Shown here piece after piece: positions 7,281-13,489 of a DNA stretch of 14,140 nucleotides. A model generated the notes under the pieces. It had not been told where the DNA came from. It saw only the letters and a list, made by a program, of their open reading frames with translations, and made no database searches. The DNA comes from JASFEQ01 sp050122535 (GTDB lineage Bacteria > Desulfobacterota > DSM-4660 > Desulfatiglandales > HGW-15): assembly GCA_050122535.1 (NCBI GenBank), contig JASFIT010000076.1, positions 1-14,140 on the forward strand. The letters run 5' to 3'. Every line of letters starts with the position of its first letter. Position 1 is the stretch's first letter. The position numbers and the translations under genes are program-made.

Positions 7281-8348
7281 TTAATGGCCATAGGTGAACG
7301 GCCAGTGTCTGAAACGACCTTTTAATATTTCCCACCGATGGGCCAGCCCTCTGGGCTCTAGAATAAGAAAAAGCACAACCACCATTCCAAACACCACAAG
7401 CCCTGTGGACGCGCCAATGCGGGATGCAAGCTCCGATGGAAGAACCCGGCCCAAAAATGGGGTGAGTGCGGAGACCAACTCGTCCAAAACCTTTATAAAA
7501 ACGGTCCCCAAGACGCCACCTAAGATGGAACCCATGCCCCCAATAATGATGATACCCAGCATCCATATGGAGTCCATCAAGCTGTATTGGTCTGGCCGAA
7601 CAGTCCACCTGAATGCGATATTAAGCGCACCTGCGACGCCAGCAAAAAAGCAGCCGATAAAAAAGGCCCTTAGCTTATACCCGAACAGGCTAATCCCCAT
7701 GATTTCCGCAGCCAGGTCATTGTCCCGGATGGCCACAAATGCCCTTCCCAGGCTGGATCGAACCAAATTCTGGGCAAAGTACGTCATGAGCACGGCTATG
7801 GGCATGATGAGGTAGTATAGGTTTTGCTGCGTATCAAAAACGATGCTGCCCAGCTGAATCGGCTCAATGCTCATGCCCTGAGCGCCACGGAATATCTCGG
7901 GTTTGAAATGAAGAAAAAATGCCGCAATGATGAATTGAGCCGCTATGGTCGCCATCGCCAGATAGAATCCTTTGAGCCTTAAGGAAGGCAAGCCGAAAAG
8001 AATCCCCACAACCCCGGCAGTGGACGCAGCCAAAGGAAGTGAAATCCAGAAGTTTAGCCCCCAGATGGTCATAAAGGAGGCGCACGCATAGGCCCCAACC
8101 CCCATAAAGGCGGCATGGCCCGCAGAAATCTGACCGGCATATCCTGTAAGGATATTTAGGCCATGGATCGCTATCGTTATTATAAGGATCGTGTTGATAA
8201 CATTGAGCAGAAATCGGCTTGGGAATAGTTGGGGGACAAGCAGGAGAAAAAGGAGGAATAAGCCCAACGCAACCCACTGAGGAATCGTTCTCAAAATGGC
8301 AATATCCTGTTCATACCTGACATCGAACACGCCAGCGGGTCGAGTCAT
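7281..8348 (-). CDS. livM: Branched-chain amino acid-type ABC transporter permease, LivM family
   Basis: A polytopic inner-membrane protein of 355 residues forming half of the import channel. It has the family-typical stretch NILTGYAGQISAGHAAFMG (65-83) and a cytoplasmic coupling loop GRAFVAIRDNDLAAEIMGI (201-219) that contacts an ATPase. Some eight to ten hydrophobic segments alternate from residue 22 to about 335. The C-terminus (WEILKGRFRHWPFTYGH) is aromatic and basic. The start ATG lies one base after the livH stop, with AAAGGA inside the end of livH as ribosome binding site, so the two permeases are probably translationally coupled. The binding-protein gene follows after 82 bp. The assignment is firm; the substrate is unknown. 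Confidence 0.93.
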   Translation of the reverse strand: MTRPAGVFDVRYEQDIAILRTIPQWVALGLFLLFLLLVPQLFPSRFLLNVINTILIITIAIHGLNILTGYAGQISAGHAAFMGVGAYACASFMTIWGLNFWISLPLAASTAGVVGILFGLPSLRLKGFYLAMATIAAQFIIAAFFLHFKPEIFRGAQGMSIEPIQLGSIVFDTQQNLYYLIMPIAVLMTYFAQNLVRSSLGRAFVAIRDNDLAAEIMGISLFGYKLRAFFIGCFFAGVAGALNIAFRWTVRPDQYSLMDSIWMLGIIIIGGMGSILGGVLGTVFIKVLDELVSALTPFLGRVLPSELASRIGASTGLVVFGMVVVLFLILEPRGLAHRWEILKGRFRHWPFTYGH

Positions 8349-8349
8349 A

Positions 8350-9216
8350 TTAAATCCTTTCTATCCTGACCATTCCAAAAAGCCCATAGGGCTTGATGAG
8401 CAACACGATCAGAAGAACGATAAAGGGAACCACTTCTCCCAGTTCCCCACTCAAATACCCTGTCACAAGGCTCTCCAGGAGGCCAACGATAAACCCTCCC
8501 ACAATAGCCCCGGTAATGGAATCAAGCCCCCCCACCAGCACGGCCGGGATGGCCTTGAGCCCCAAATGGCTATTCAGATAATGCCCTCCCGAGAGGCTTC
8601 CAAGAAATATGGAGGCCACATAAGCTAATATGGCGGCGATGACCCAACTTATGCTGAAGATGTGCGTGACCCGGATGCCCATACTCTGGCTAACCTGATG
8701 GTCCTCTGCCGTTGCCCTCATGGCCTTCCCCAGGACGGCCTTTTGATAAAAAAGGGCAAAAGCCGTAAAGCCCACAGCAACGACGACAAAGGCCCAGATC
8801 ACCTGCTGGTCGATGGCAATGGTGCGTATCATGATCGCCTCTGCGGGAAACAACTCTGGATATTTATAGAGCCCTTCTCCCCATAGCATCAAAGCCCCTC
8901 CCTCCAGCAGGTAACCCAACGCGATGGTCATCAACAAGGCAGCGATCAAGGGTTGGCCAATCAGTGGGCGGAGTGTCAACCTTTCCAATAGGAGTGCAAT
9001 GAACGCTGTTGCAGCCACGCTCACAAACATGCCGCCTATGATGCCAAATTTATGAGACAGGGTGGCACCGAAAAGGACAGCGACCATGAGTAGATGGCCT
9101 TGCGCAAAATTAAAGACCTTGGTGGATTTGTAGATGATTACGATACCCAGAGCAATAATGGAATAGATTGCACCCAGGAAGATTCCGGATAGTGTAAAAT
9201 AGAAGAGATAGTACAA
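8350..9216 (-). CDS. livH: Branched-chain amino acid-type ABC transporter permease, LivH family
   Basis: The first gene of the transporter operon, encoding the 288-residue partner channel subunit. Family features are the N-terminal VFNFAQGHLLM (34-44) and the coupling loop LGKAMRATAEDHQVSQSMGI (162-181). About eight membrane segments cover most of its length. The start is a TTG at 9216, chosen because a near-perfect Shine-Dalgarno sequence (AAGGAGGT, 9223-9230) lies exactly 6 bases upstream and the protein then begins with a normal LivH membrane segment. A TTG start on the first operon gene can lower translation, but the strong ribosome binding site may offset this. The family assignment is firm. 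Confidence 0.93.
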   Translation of the reverse strand: MYYLFYFTLSGIFLGAIYSIIALGIVIIYKSTKVFNFAQGHLLMVAVLFGATLSHKFGIIGGMFVSVAATAFIALLLERLTLRPLIGQPLIAALLMTIALGYLLEGGALMLWGEGLYKYPELFPAEAIMIRTIAIDQQVIWAFVVVAVGFTAFALFYQKAVLGKAMRATAEDHQVSQSMGIRVTHIFSISWVIAAILAYVASIFLGSLSGGHYLNSHLGLKAIPAVLVGGLDSITGAIVGGFIVGLLESLVTGYLSGELGEVVPFIVLLIVLLIKPYGLFGMVRIERI

Positions 9217-9222
9217 GGTTTG

Positions 9223-9230
9223 ACCTCCTT
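9223..9230 (-). promoter_or_regulatory. Strong ribosome binding site that fixes the livH TTG start
   Basis: On the minus strand this reads AAGGAGGT, a near-complete match to the 16S rRNA anti-Shine-Dalgarno, 6 bases before the TTG at 9216. No in-frame ATG has comparable support. Confidence 0.85.
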
Positions 9231-9453
9231 TTCTGCTGTGAGACGGCTACCTGATTAAAGCCAAGCGGCATATCTTCGATACAGGGAGGTTCACTGCGTT
9301 TGTTTCGCAAATCGGAGGTTTAGGCGATTTATAAGAAAAGACTGTTATTCTTGGACGTCTATTAATTGGGTTACGTTCTGGGTTACCGTCTATAGACTGT
9401 TCGACATGACGTTGGTAGGAATTACAGACTCGCAACAGGGACACAACCCCCTG

Positions 9454-9492
9454 TCAGGAGCACCGTATGCGCATTATGAGGATTTTCTCCAT
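9454..9492 (-). CDS. Possible 12-residue leader peptide (mini-ORF)
   Basis: The ORF reads MEKILIMRIRCS and stops at TGA. It is notable only because GGAGGT lies 7 bases before its ATG, as strong a site as that of livH. That Shine-Dalgarno can pair with ACCTC just upstream (arms 9500-9504 and 9512-9516, 7-base loop), which could mask it. A small hairpin (ACAGGG/CCCTGT) follows directly after the stop. It could be a regulatory leader peptide, the decayed start of a lost gene, or chance. The reading frame stays open after the TGA for a long stretch, which fits a broken gene equally well. Confidence 0.25.
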   Translation of the reverse strand: MEKILIMRIRCS

Positions 9493-9543
9493 GGGTGCCA
9501 CCTCCAAAAAAGAGGTTAACAGCTAAAAAGAAAACGCTTACAG

Positions 9544-9572
9544 TAGATATAGAAAAATTCTTGGTGAGTCAA
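9544..9572 (-). promoter_or_regulatory. Possible sigma-70 promoter for the transporter operon
   Basis: On the minus strand a TTGACT box (9567-9572) is followed by an AT-rich tract with TATATC at 15 bases (9546-9551) or TATCTA at 17 bases (9544-9549). The -35 is good and the -10 imperfect. Its position, after the previous gene and upstream of the mini-ORF and livH, fits an operon promoter. AT-rich intergenic DNA gives such matches by chance, so support is weak. Confidence 0.33.
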
Positions 9573-9628
9573 GTTAATTTGGAAGTGCTATGGGGAGTTC
9601 TTCATAGCCTGCCCATTTCGCCAGAAAG

Positions 9629-9665
9629 TCATCTTCAACGCAATGCTCTTAGTCGTCAAAGATGA
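9629..9665 (-). other. 12-bp transcript hairpin downstream of cobA-hemD
   Basis: Arms 9629-9640 and 9654-9665 enclose a 13-base loop. In minus-strand RNA all 12 positions pair (ten Watson-Crick, two G-U wobbles), whereas the plus strand would have two A-C mismatches. This asymmetry points to an RNA structure in the transcript of the flanking genes. No T-run follows, so termination would have to be Rho-dependent; alternatively it is a processing or stability element. Confidence 0.45.
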
Positions 9666-9730
9666 GCTAAGGAAGAATTTAGTCGCTGAGGGCCGAAAAA
9701 GAGATAAGAATATGACGTTTTTTCAGGTTA

Positions 9731-11266
9731 TTAGGATGAAAAATAGTCAACAATAGCATTGGTTAGGGCTTCAATGGTGTATTCCTCGGGAATCAGGCTG
9801 ACGGACAACCCTCGCTCTTCTGCGGTTCTTGCCGTGATAGGTCCTATACAGGCAACACCCACCTTGGCCATCCATTCTTTCAGGTGTTGCCTCTCTTCGT
9901 GAAACATCTCCATGAAATTGCTGACTGTTGAAGAGCTGGTAAAGGTGACCATGTCTATTTCCCCTCTCTCCAGCATGTCTTTGACACGACCCTTGTCATG
10001 ATCCGGCCTGACGGTCTCATAGGCTGGAATCTCATCCACATTGGCTCCCAGCTTCACCAACTCCACGGGAAGGACTTCCCTTGCCTTGGCAGCCCTGGGC
10101 AATAAGATCTTCACCCCTTTCACATCCCATTTTTTGAAAGCTTCCACCACCGCCTCTGCACGGTACTCTTCAGGGACCAAGTCAGGCCTTATACCTTTTT
10201 TATATACAGCTTCTGCCGTCTTCGGTCCTATGGCCCCCACCTTCATGTCCCTCAGTTCCCGCATGTCCAATCCTAAATCCTCGAGGCGCTTAAAAAAATA
10301 TTTCACACCATTGACGCTGGTAAAGAGCAGCCATTGGTAGCGCTCCAGACGCATCACCGCCCGATCCAGAGGATCCCAGCTTTTGGGAGGCACCACCTGA
10401 ATCGTGGGAAACTCGATACACGCTGCGCCCAACGCATTTAAATGCGCCAGGAAACCGCTCGCTTGCTCCCGGGCTCGCGTCACAACGATCCTTTTCCCAA
10501 ATAGGGGCTTGTTTTCAAACCAGTTCAGCTGTTCTCTCAGATTCACGATATCTCCCACAACGATGATGGCCGGCGGCTTCAACCCTTCGCTCTGAGCACG
10601 CTCGGCAATGTCCTGAAGCCTACCCACGACTGTCTTCTGCTCTGGCACGGTCCCTCTTTGAATCAGGGCTACGGGTGTGTCTGGAGAACGTCCATGCGCC
10701 ATGAGGCGTTTGGCAATCTGGGGTAGGTTGCCGACGCCCATCAGGAAAACCAGAGTCCCCACGCTGGTCGCCAGTTTATCCCAGGCAATGCTTGATGTCT
10801 CTTTCCTTGGATCTTCATGCCCTGTTATAAAAGCGACGGTGGACGTGTAGTCGCGATGTGTCAGAGGAATACCCGCGTAGGCAGGGACGGCAATGGCTGA
10901 CGTGACGCCAGGCACGACCTCGAAAGAAACTCCCGCCTTTACCAGTTCCTCAGCCTCCTCACCACCTCGACCAAATATAAAGGGATCTCCTCCCTTGAGA
11001 CGGACAACGGTGAGACCCTTTTGGGCCTTGTCCACGATCAGCTGGTTTATCTCCTCCTGACTGAGGGTGTGCTCCCCCCCCTTTTTACCCACATAGATCA
11101 TCTCCGCCTTCTTATCCGCGTGATCGAGAAAGGCCTCATTGGCCAGATAGTCGTATATGACCGCATCCGCCTCTTCCAGACACGCCTTCGCCTTGAGGGT
11201 AAGGAGACCCGGATCTCCTGGACCAGCACCAACCAGGTACACAATGCCTTTTTTACGACGCGTCAT
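9731..11266 (-). CDS. cobA-hemD: Fused uroporphyrinogen-III C-methyltransferase / uroporphyrinogen-III synthase
   Basis: A bifunctional cytoplasmic enzyme of 511 residues. The N-terminal half (about 8-245) is an S-adenosylmethionine-dependent uroporphyrinogen-III methyltransferase: GAGPGDPGLLT (13-23), RLKGGDPFIFGRGGEE (89-104), VPGVTSA (118-124) and TSTVAFITGH (141-150). The C-terminal half (about 256-508) is HemD, which cyclises hydroxymethylbilane to uroporphyrinogen III, with FTSVNG (315-320) and FTSSSTVSNF (442-451). Together they make precorrin-2, leading to siroheme, cobalamin or siroheme-derived heme. The fusion is known in clostridia and anaerobic Desulfobacterota. No CysG-type dehydrogenase/ferrochelatase domain is present, so that step must be encoded elsewhere. 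Translation starts at ATG 11266 or the GTG one codon before it; an AAGGG site 9 bases upstream suits the ATG. It follows hemC after a repeat-filled 270-bp gap. Confidence 0.95.
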   Translation of the reverse strand: MTRRKKGIVYLVGAGPGDPGLLTLKAKACLEEADAVIYDYLANEAFLDHADKKAEMIYVGKKGGEHTLSQEEINQLIVDKAQKGLTVVRLKGGDPFIFGRGGEEAEELVKAGVSFEVVPGVTSAIAVPAYAGIPLTHRDYTSTVAFITGHEDPRKETSSIAWDKLATSVGTLVFLMGVGNLPQIAKRLMAHGRSPDTPVALIQRGTVPEQKTVVGRLQDIAERAQSEGLKPPAIIVVGDIVNLREQLNWFENKPLFGKRIVVTRAREQASGFLAHLNALGAACIEFPTIQVVPPKSWDPLDRAVMRLERYQWLLFTSVNGVKYFFKRLEDLGLDMRELRDMKVGAIGPKTAEAVYKKGIRPDLVPEEYRAEAVVEAFKKWDVKGVKILLPRAAKAREVLPVELVKLGANVDEIPAYETVRPDHDKGRVKDMLERGEIDMVTFTSSSTVSNFMEMFHEERQHLKEWMAKVGVACIGPITARTAEERGLSVSLIPEEYTIEALTNAIVDYFSS

Positions 11267-11321
11267 CACTCGTTACCCTTACTCTCCTCTTTCCCTCTAA
11301 GAAACCCTCGAATTGTTAATA

Positions 11322-11531
11322 CCAAGAAATTCGAAATTCTAATATCGAAATTCGAAACAATCACTAATTTTCAAAATTCAAATGCTCTAAACAAACTGAC
11401 GGAGAACTTGAATGTGCAAAGCTACCTAGCGTCTAGCAGAAGAGATCATGCATTCTTTGTATGTTTTGAACATTTGGGCATTCGTATTTAGGGTTTGTTT
11501 CGGATTTCGGATTTCGAGATTCGGATTTGTG
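11322..11531. repeat. Imperfect palindromic element of about 210 bp between hemC and cobA-hemD
   Basis: The left arm (about 11322-11396) and right arm (about 11454-11531) are imperfect reverse complements. The best block pairs cgaaattcgaaacaatcactaa with a right-arm copy differing at only 3 or so positions. The arms are built from ATTTCGAATTTCG-like units and AAAATTC/GTTTTGAA-type blocks around a non-repeated centre of about 57 bp. The AT-rich sequence is unlike the flanking genes. It starts 9 bases after the hemC stop and fills nearly the whole gap. It looks like a small non-coding mobile or dispersed repeat (MITE-like), but no target-site duplication could be fixed by eye. Confidence 0.6.
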
Positions 11532-11540
11532 AGTATCCTG

Positions 11541-12464
11541 TCACCGCCTCCCATAAATCCTTTCAAGGATCTTATCTGCGCCCGAGGAAAGAAGCCTTCT
11601 GGCAAGGCTAATGCCTATCTCTCCAGCCTCATTCCTTTGCCCTGTGATTTTATCTCTGATGACATGGGAACCATCCAACTCAGCCACCATCCCCTCCAGA
11701 CAAAGCCCCTTACCATTCACCTGACAAAAGGCGGCTATAGGGACTTGGCAGCCCCCTTCCAACTCCTTTAGAAAGGCCCTCTCCGCCTTAACGGTAACCT
11801 GAGTTTCCACATCATTGAGGAGATCGATCAGGCCTATGGTCTGCGCATCATCACGCCTCACCTCCAGACCCAATGCCCCCTGGCCAATAGCCGGTAGCAT
11901 CTGTTCCGTCGAAAGCAACTGACCGATACGATCTCCAAGACCGAGACGTCGCATTCCCGCGGCAGCCAGAATGATCGCCTGAAATTCCCCGGCTTCCAGT
12001 TTCCGGAGCCGTGTATCCACGTTCCCTCTCAGGGGCACCAACTCCAGATCAGGGCGAATGTGAAGGAGTTGGGCTGTCCGCCTCAAACTACCCGTACCCA
12101 CCCGAACCCCTTGGGGAAGCTGCTCAAGGTTTTCGTATTTTACGGAGACAAAGGCATCGCGCGGGTCCTCCCGGGCTGGAAAGGTTGAGACAATCAGGCC
12201 TTCTGGCAAATCTGCCGGCACATCCTTCACGCTATGTACGGCCAAATCAACACGTTTATCTAACAACGCCTCTTCAATCTCTTTTACGAATAGACCCTTT
12301 CCCCCGATCTTAGCGAGGGGGGAATCTGTTATTTTATCGCCCGTGGTCTTTATCCTGACCAGCTGGGCCTTCACATAGGGGTGCCTTTCCTCTATTATCT
12401 TTTTCACCCACTCACTCTGGGCAAGGGCTAGTTTGCTCCCACGTGTACCTATTCTTAGAATCAT
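11541..12464 (-). CDS. hemC: Porphobilinogen deaminase (hydroxymethylbilane synthase)
   Basis: This enzyme joins four porphobilinogen molecules into hydroxymethylbilane, the substrate of the HemD domain encoded next. The 307-residue length is normal. It starts with the classical ILRIGTRGSKLALAQ and contains GGKGLFVKEIE (54-64), the catalytic aspartate Asp81 in HSVKDVP, GTGSLRRTAQL near 120, RGNVDTRL, and Cys239 in LEGGCQVPIAA, which carries the dipyrromethane cofactor. All expected key residues are present. The start ATG has only a weak ribosome binding site (AGG 11 bases upstream), because repetitive DNA occupies the upstream gap. It probably lies in one transcript with cobA-hemD, though the gaps on both sides are long. 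The assignment is firm. Confidence 0.97.
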   Translation of the reverse strand: MILRIGTRGSKLALAQSEWVKKIIEERHPYVKAQLVRIKTTGDKITDSPLAKIGGKGLFVKEIEEALLDKRVDLAVHSVKDVPADLPEGLIVSTFPAREDPRDAFVSVKYENLEQLPQGVRVGTGSLRRTAQLLHIRPDLELVPLRGNVDTRLRKLEAGEFQAIILAAAGMRRLGLGDRIGQLLSTEQMLPAIGQGALGLEVRRDDAQTIGLIDLLNDVETQVTVKAERAFLKELEGGCQVPIAAFCQVNGKGLCLEGMVAELDGSHVIRDKITGQRNEAGEIGISLARRLLSSGADKILERIYGRR

Positions 12465-12471
12465 ATTTTTG

Positions 12472-12548
12472 AGTGCCTAAAGTGAGCTAAAGTGCCTAAA
12501 GTTGAAAAATCAAGAAATCACGAAAGCACGAAAGTATGAAAACACGAA
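12472..12548. repeat. Short tandem repeats upstream of hemC
   Basis: Two adjacent blocks are visible. The first contains agtgcctaaagt twice (12472-12483 and 12491-12502), separated by a variant gtgagctaaa unit. The second is five consecutive 8-bp units of the type atcacgaa (12509-12548: atcaagaa, atcacgaa, agcacgaa, agtatgaa, aacacgaa). They take up the space where the hemC promoter or ribosome binding site would be expected. No coding potential was found. Confidence 0.75.
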
Positions 12549-12581
12549 AAGGGGGAAAGTTACAAAGTAGATGCGGCTTTG

Positions 12582-12612
12582 CCTCCGGCCCGTAGGGCCT
12601 ACGCCCCGGAGG
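12582..12612. repeat. GC-rich hairpin between ispD and hemC
   Basis: A 31-base inverted repeat: cctccgg (12582-12588) pairs with ccggagg (12606-12612), and cgtag (12591-12595) with ctacg (12599-12603), around a 3-base loop and a 2x2 internal loop. Outer gcttt/aaagc bases (12576-12580 and 12616-12620, roughly) extend it. It lies 36 bases after the ispD stop. There is no T-run on either strand, so it is probably a structured repeat rather than an intrinsic terminator. Confidence 0.6.
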
Positions 12613-12647
12613 GAGAAAAGCGGCGTAGCCTCAGACCGTAATTTGGC

Positions 12648-13373
12648 TTAACTCTCCTTTTCTCTGCCTAACAAGAACTTCACAAGTTCCAGGTCTTGAG
12701 GCGTGGTCACTTTGATATTGTCCTCTGGGCCTTCAACCACCTTTACAGGTATTCCCACTTTCTCAACCAAAAGGGCATCGTCCGTCACTTCCTCCCATCC
12801 TTCCTCCACAGCCCGACGGTGTGCCATGAGGATATCCTCATATCGAAAGACCTGGGGGGTCTGGACCAACCAGACCTTTTCCCGATCGTAGGTCTTTATA
12901 ACCTGAGCATTTTTGTCGATTTCTTTGACCGTCTCTTTGGCGGGCAGACCGGAGATGACAGCGCGGTGTTCTTGCGCAGCCTTTACGACGCGTTCAATAA
13001 GGTCATGCGTAATTAACGGTCTAACACCGTCATGGATCAGGACAAGTCCATAGTCACCGCCTGACGCCTCTATCCCCAATCTGACCGAGTCTTGGCGCCT
13101 CTCCCCTCCAGCAACCACATTTTCCACCTTTGTCAAATGGTGCCGTTCTACGATCTCGCTTCGGCAGTATTTCACCTCATTTTGTGGTGCAACCAGTATG
13201 ATGCTATCGATGGCAGGGCATACTTGAAATTTTTCCAGCGTAAAGGCCAGAAGAGGTCTCCCCTGCAGATCCAGGAACTGCTTGGGACGATCATTTTTCA
13301 TACGCATCCCGGTTCCCGCAGCAGGGATGATGGCGACTGTCTTCAGACTGCTTTTGCTATCTGGTTTCTTCAT
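12648..13373 (-). CDS. ispD: 2-C-methyl-D-erythritol 4-phosphate cytidylyltransferase
   Basis: The third step of the MEP isoprenoid pathway: it transfers CMP from CTP to methylerythritol 4-phosphate. The 241-residue protein has the nucleotidyltransferase motif PAAGTGMRM (17-25) with PKQF (30-33), GGERRQDSVRLG (89-100), HDGVRPL (114-120), TDDA (197-200) and NIKVTTPQDL (219-228), all as expected for IspD. The length is normal and there is no IspF fusion at the C-terminus. The start ATG has AGGA 6 bases upstream. A terminator immediately upstream isolates it from the previous gene, so it probably begins a new transcript, possibly shared with hemC. No ispF is adjacent in this window. The assignment is firm. 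Confidence 0.96.
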   Translation of the reverse strand: MKKPDSKSSLKTVAIIPAAGTGMRMKNDRPKQFLDLQGRPLLAFTLEKFQVCPAIDSIILVAPQNEVKYCRSEIVERHHLTKVENVVAGGERRQDSVRLGIEASGGDYGLVLIHDGVRPLITHDLIERVVKAAQEHRAVISGLPAKETVKEIDKNAQVIKTYDREKVWLVQTPQVFRYEDILMAHRRAVEEGWEEVTDDALLVEKVGIPVKVVEGPEDNIKVTTPQDLELVKFLLGREKES

Positions 13374-13431
13374 GTTCGATCCTAAATAATATCCCCGAAC
13401 TCACGATTGACCATCAGCAACGGACTTCGAC

Positions 13432-13473
13432 AAAAAAAGCAGGCCCAGGATTGCCCATCCTGAAAGCCTGCTT
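13432..13473 (-). terminator. Rho-independent terminator after the Rho-N-like gene
   Basis: On the minus strand, 16 bases after the stop codon, AAGCAGGC (13466-13473) pairs with GCCTGCTT (13437-13444). A second inner stem CAGGAT/ATCCTG (13457-13462 with 13446-13451) sits above a small internal loop, and a run of seven Ts follows (13432-13438). This is a textbook intrinsic terminator and sets the boundary with ispD. Confidence 0.9.
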
Positions 13474-13489
13474 GAATGTAAAGCCTCTA

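Larger units (their letters stand above)
9217..9730 (-). other. 514-bp leader or intergenic region upstream of livH
   Basis: No protein gene of normal size is supported here. Read on the minus strand, the region holds a wobble-containing hairpin 65 bases after the cobA-hemD stop (9629-9665), a possible sigma-70 promoter (9544-9572), and a stem over a Shine-Dalgarno sequence followed by a mini-ORF (9454-9516). A 6-bp hairpin (ACAGGG/CCCTGT) comes next, then a second -10-like TATAAA (9328-9333), and finally the livH ribosome binding site. If the promoter is real, the livH transcript has a leader of about 320 bases. No recognised riboswitch or T-box was found by eye. Two ORFs of about 65 codons that end or overlap here show no family features. 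Confidence 0.45.

Noticed and set aside
9110..9310. Minus-strand ORF of 66 codons overlapping the start of livH
   Set aside because: It overlaps the firmly supported livH coding start in another frame and has no family signal.
9247..9444. Minus-strand ORF of 65 codons upstream of livH
   Set aside because: It starts at a GTG without a ribosome binding site, has no recognisable features, and is the in-frame continuation of the mini-ORF after its stop.
13386..13413. TGGTCA/TATTAT as an ispD promoter
   Set aside because: The -10 would be only 12 bases from the start codon, putting the transcript start on top of the ribosome binding site, and the -35 matches only 4 of 6.
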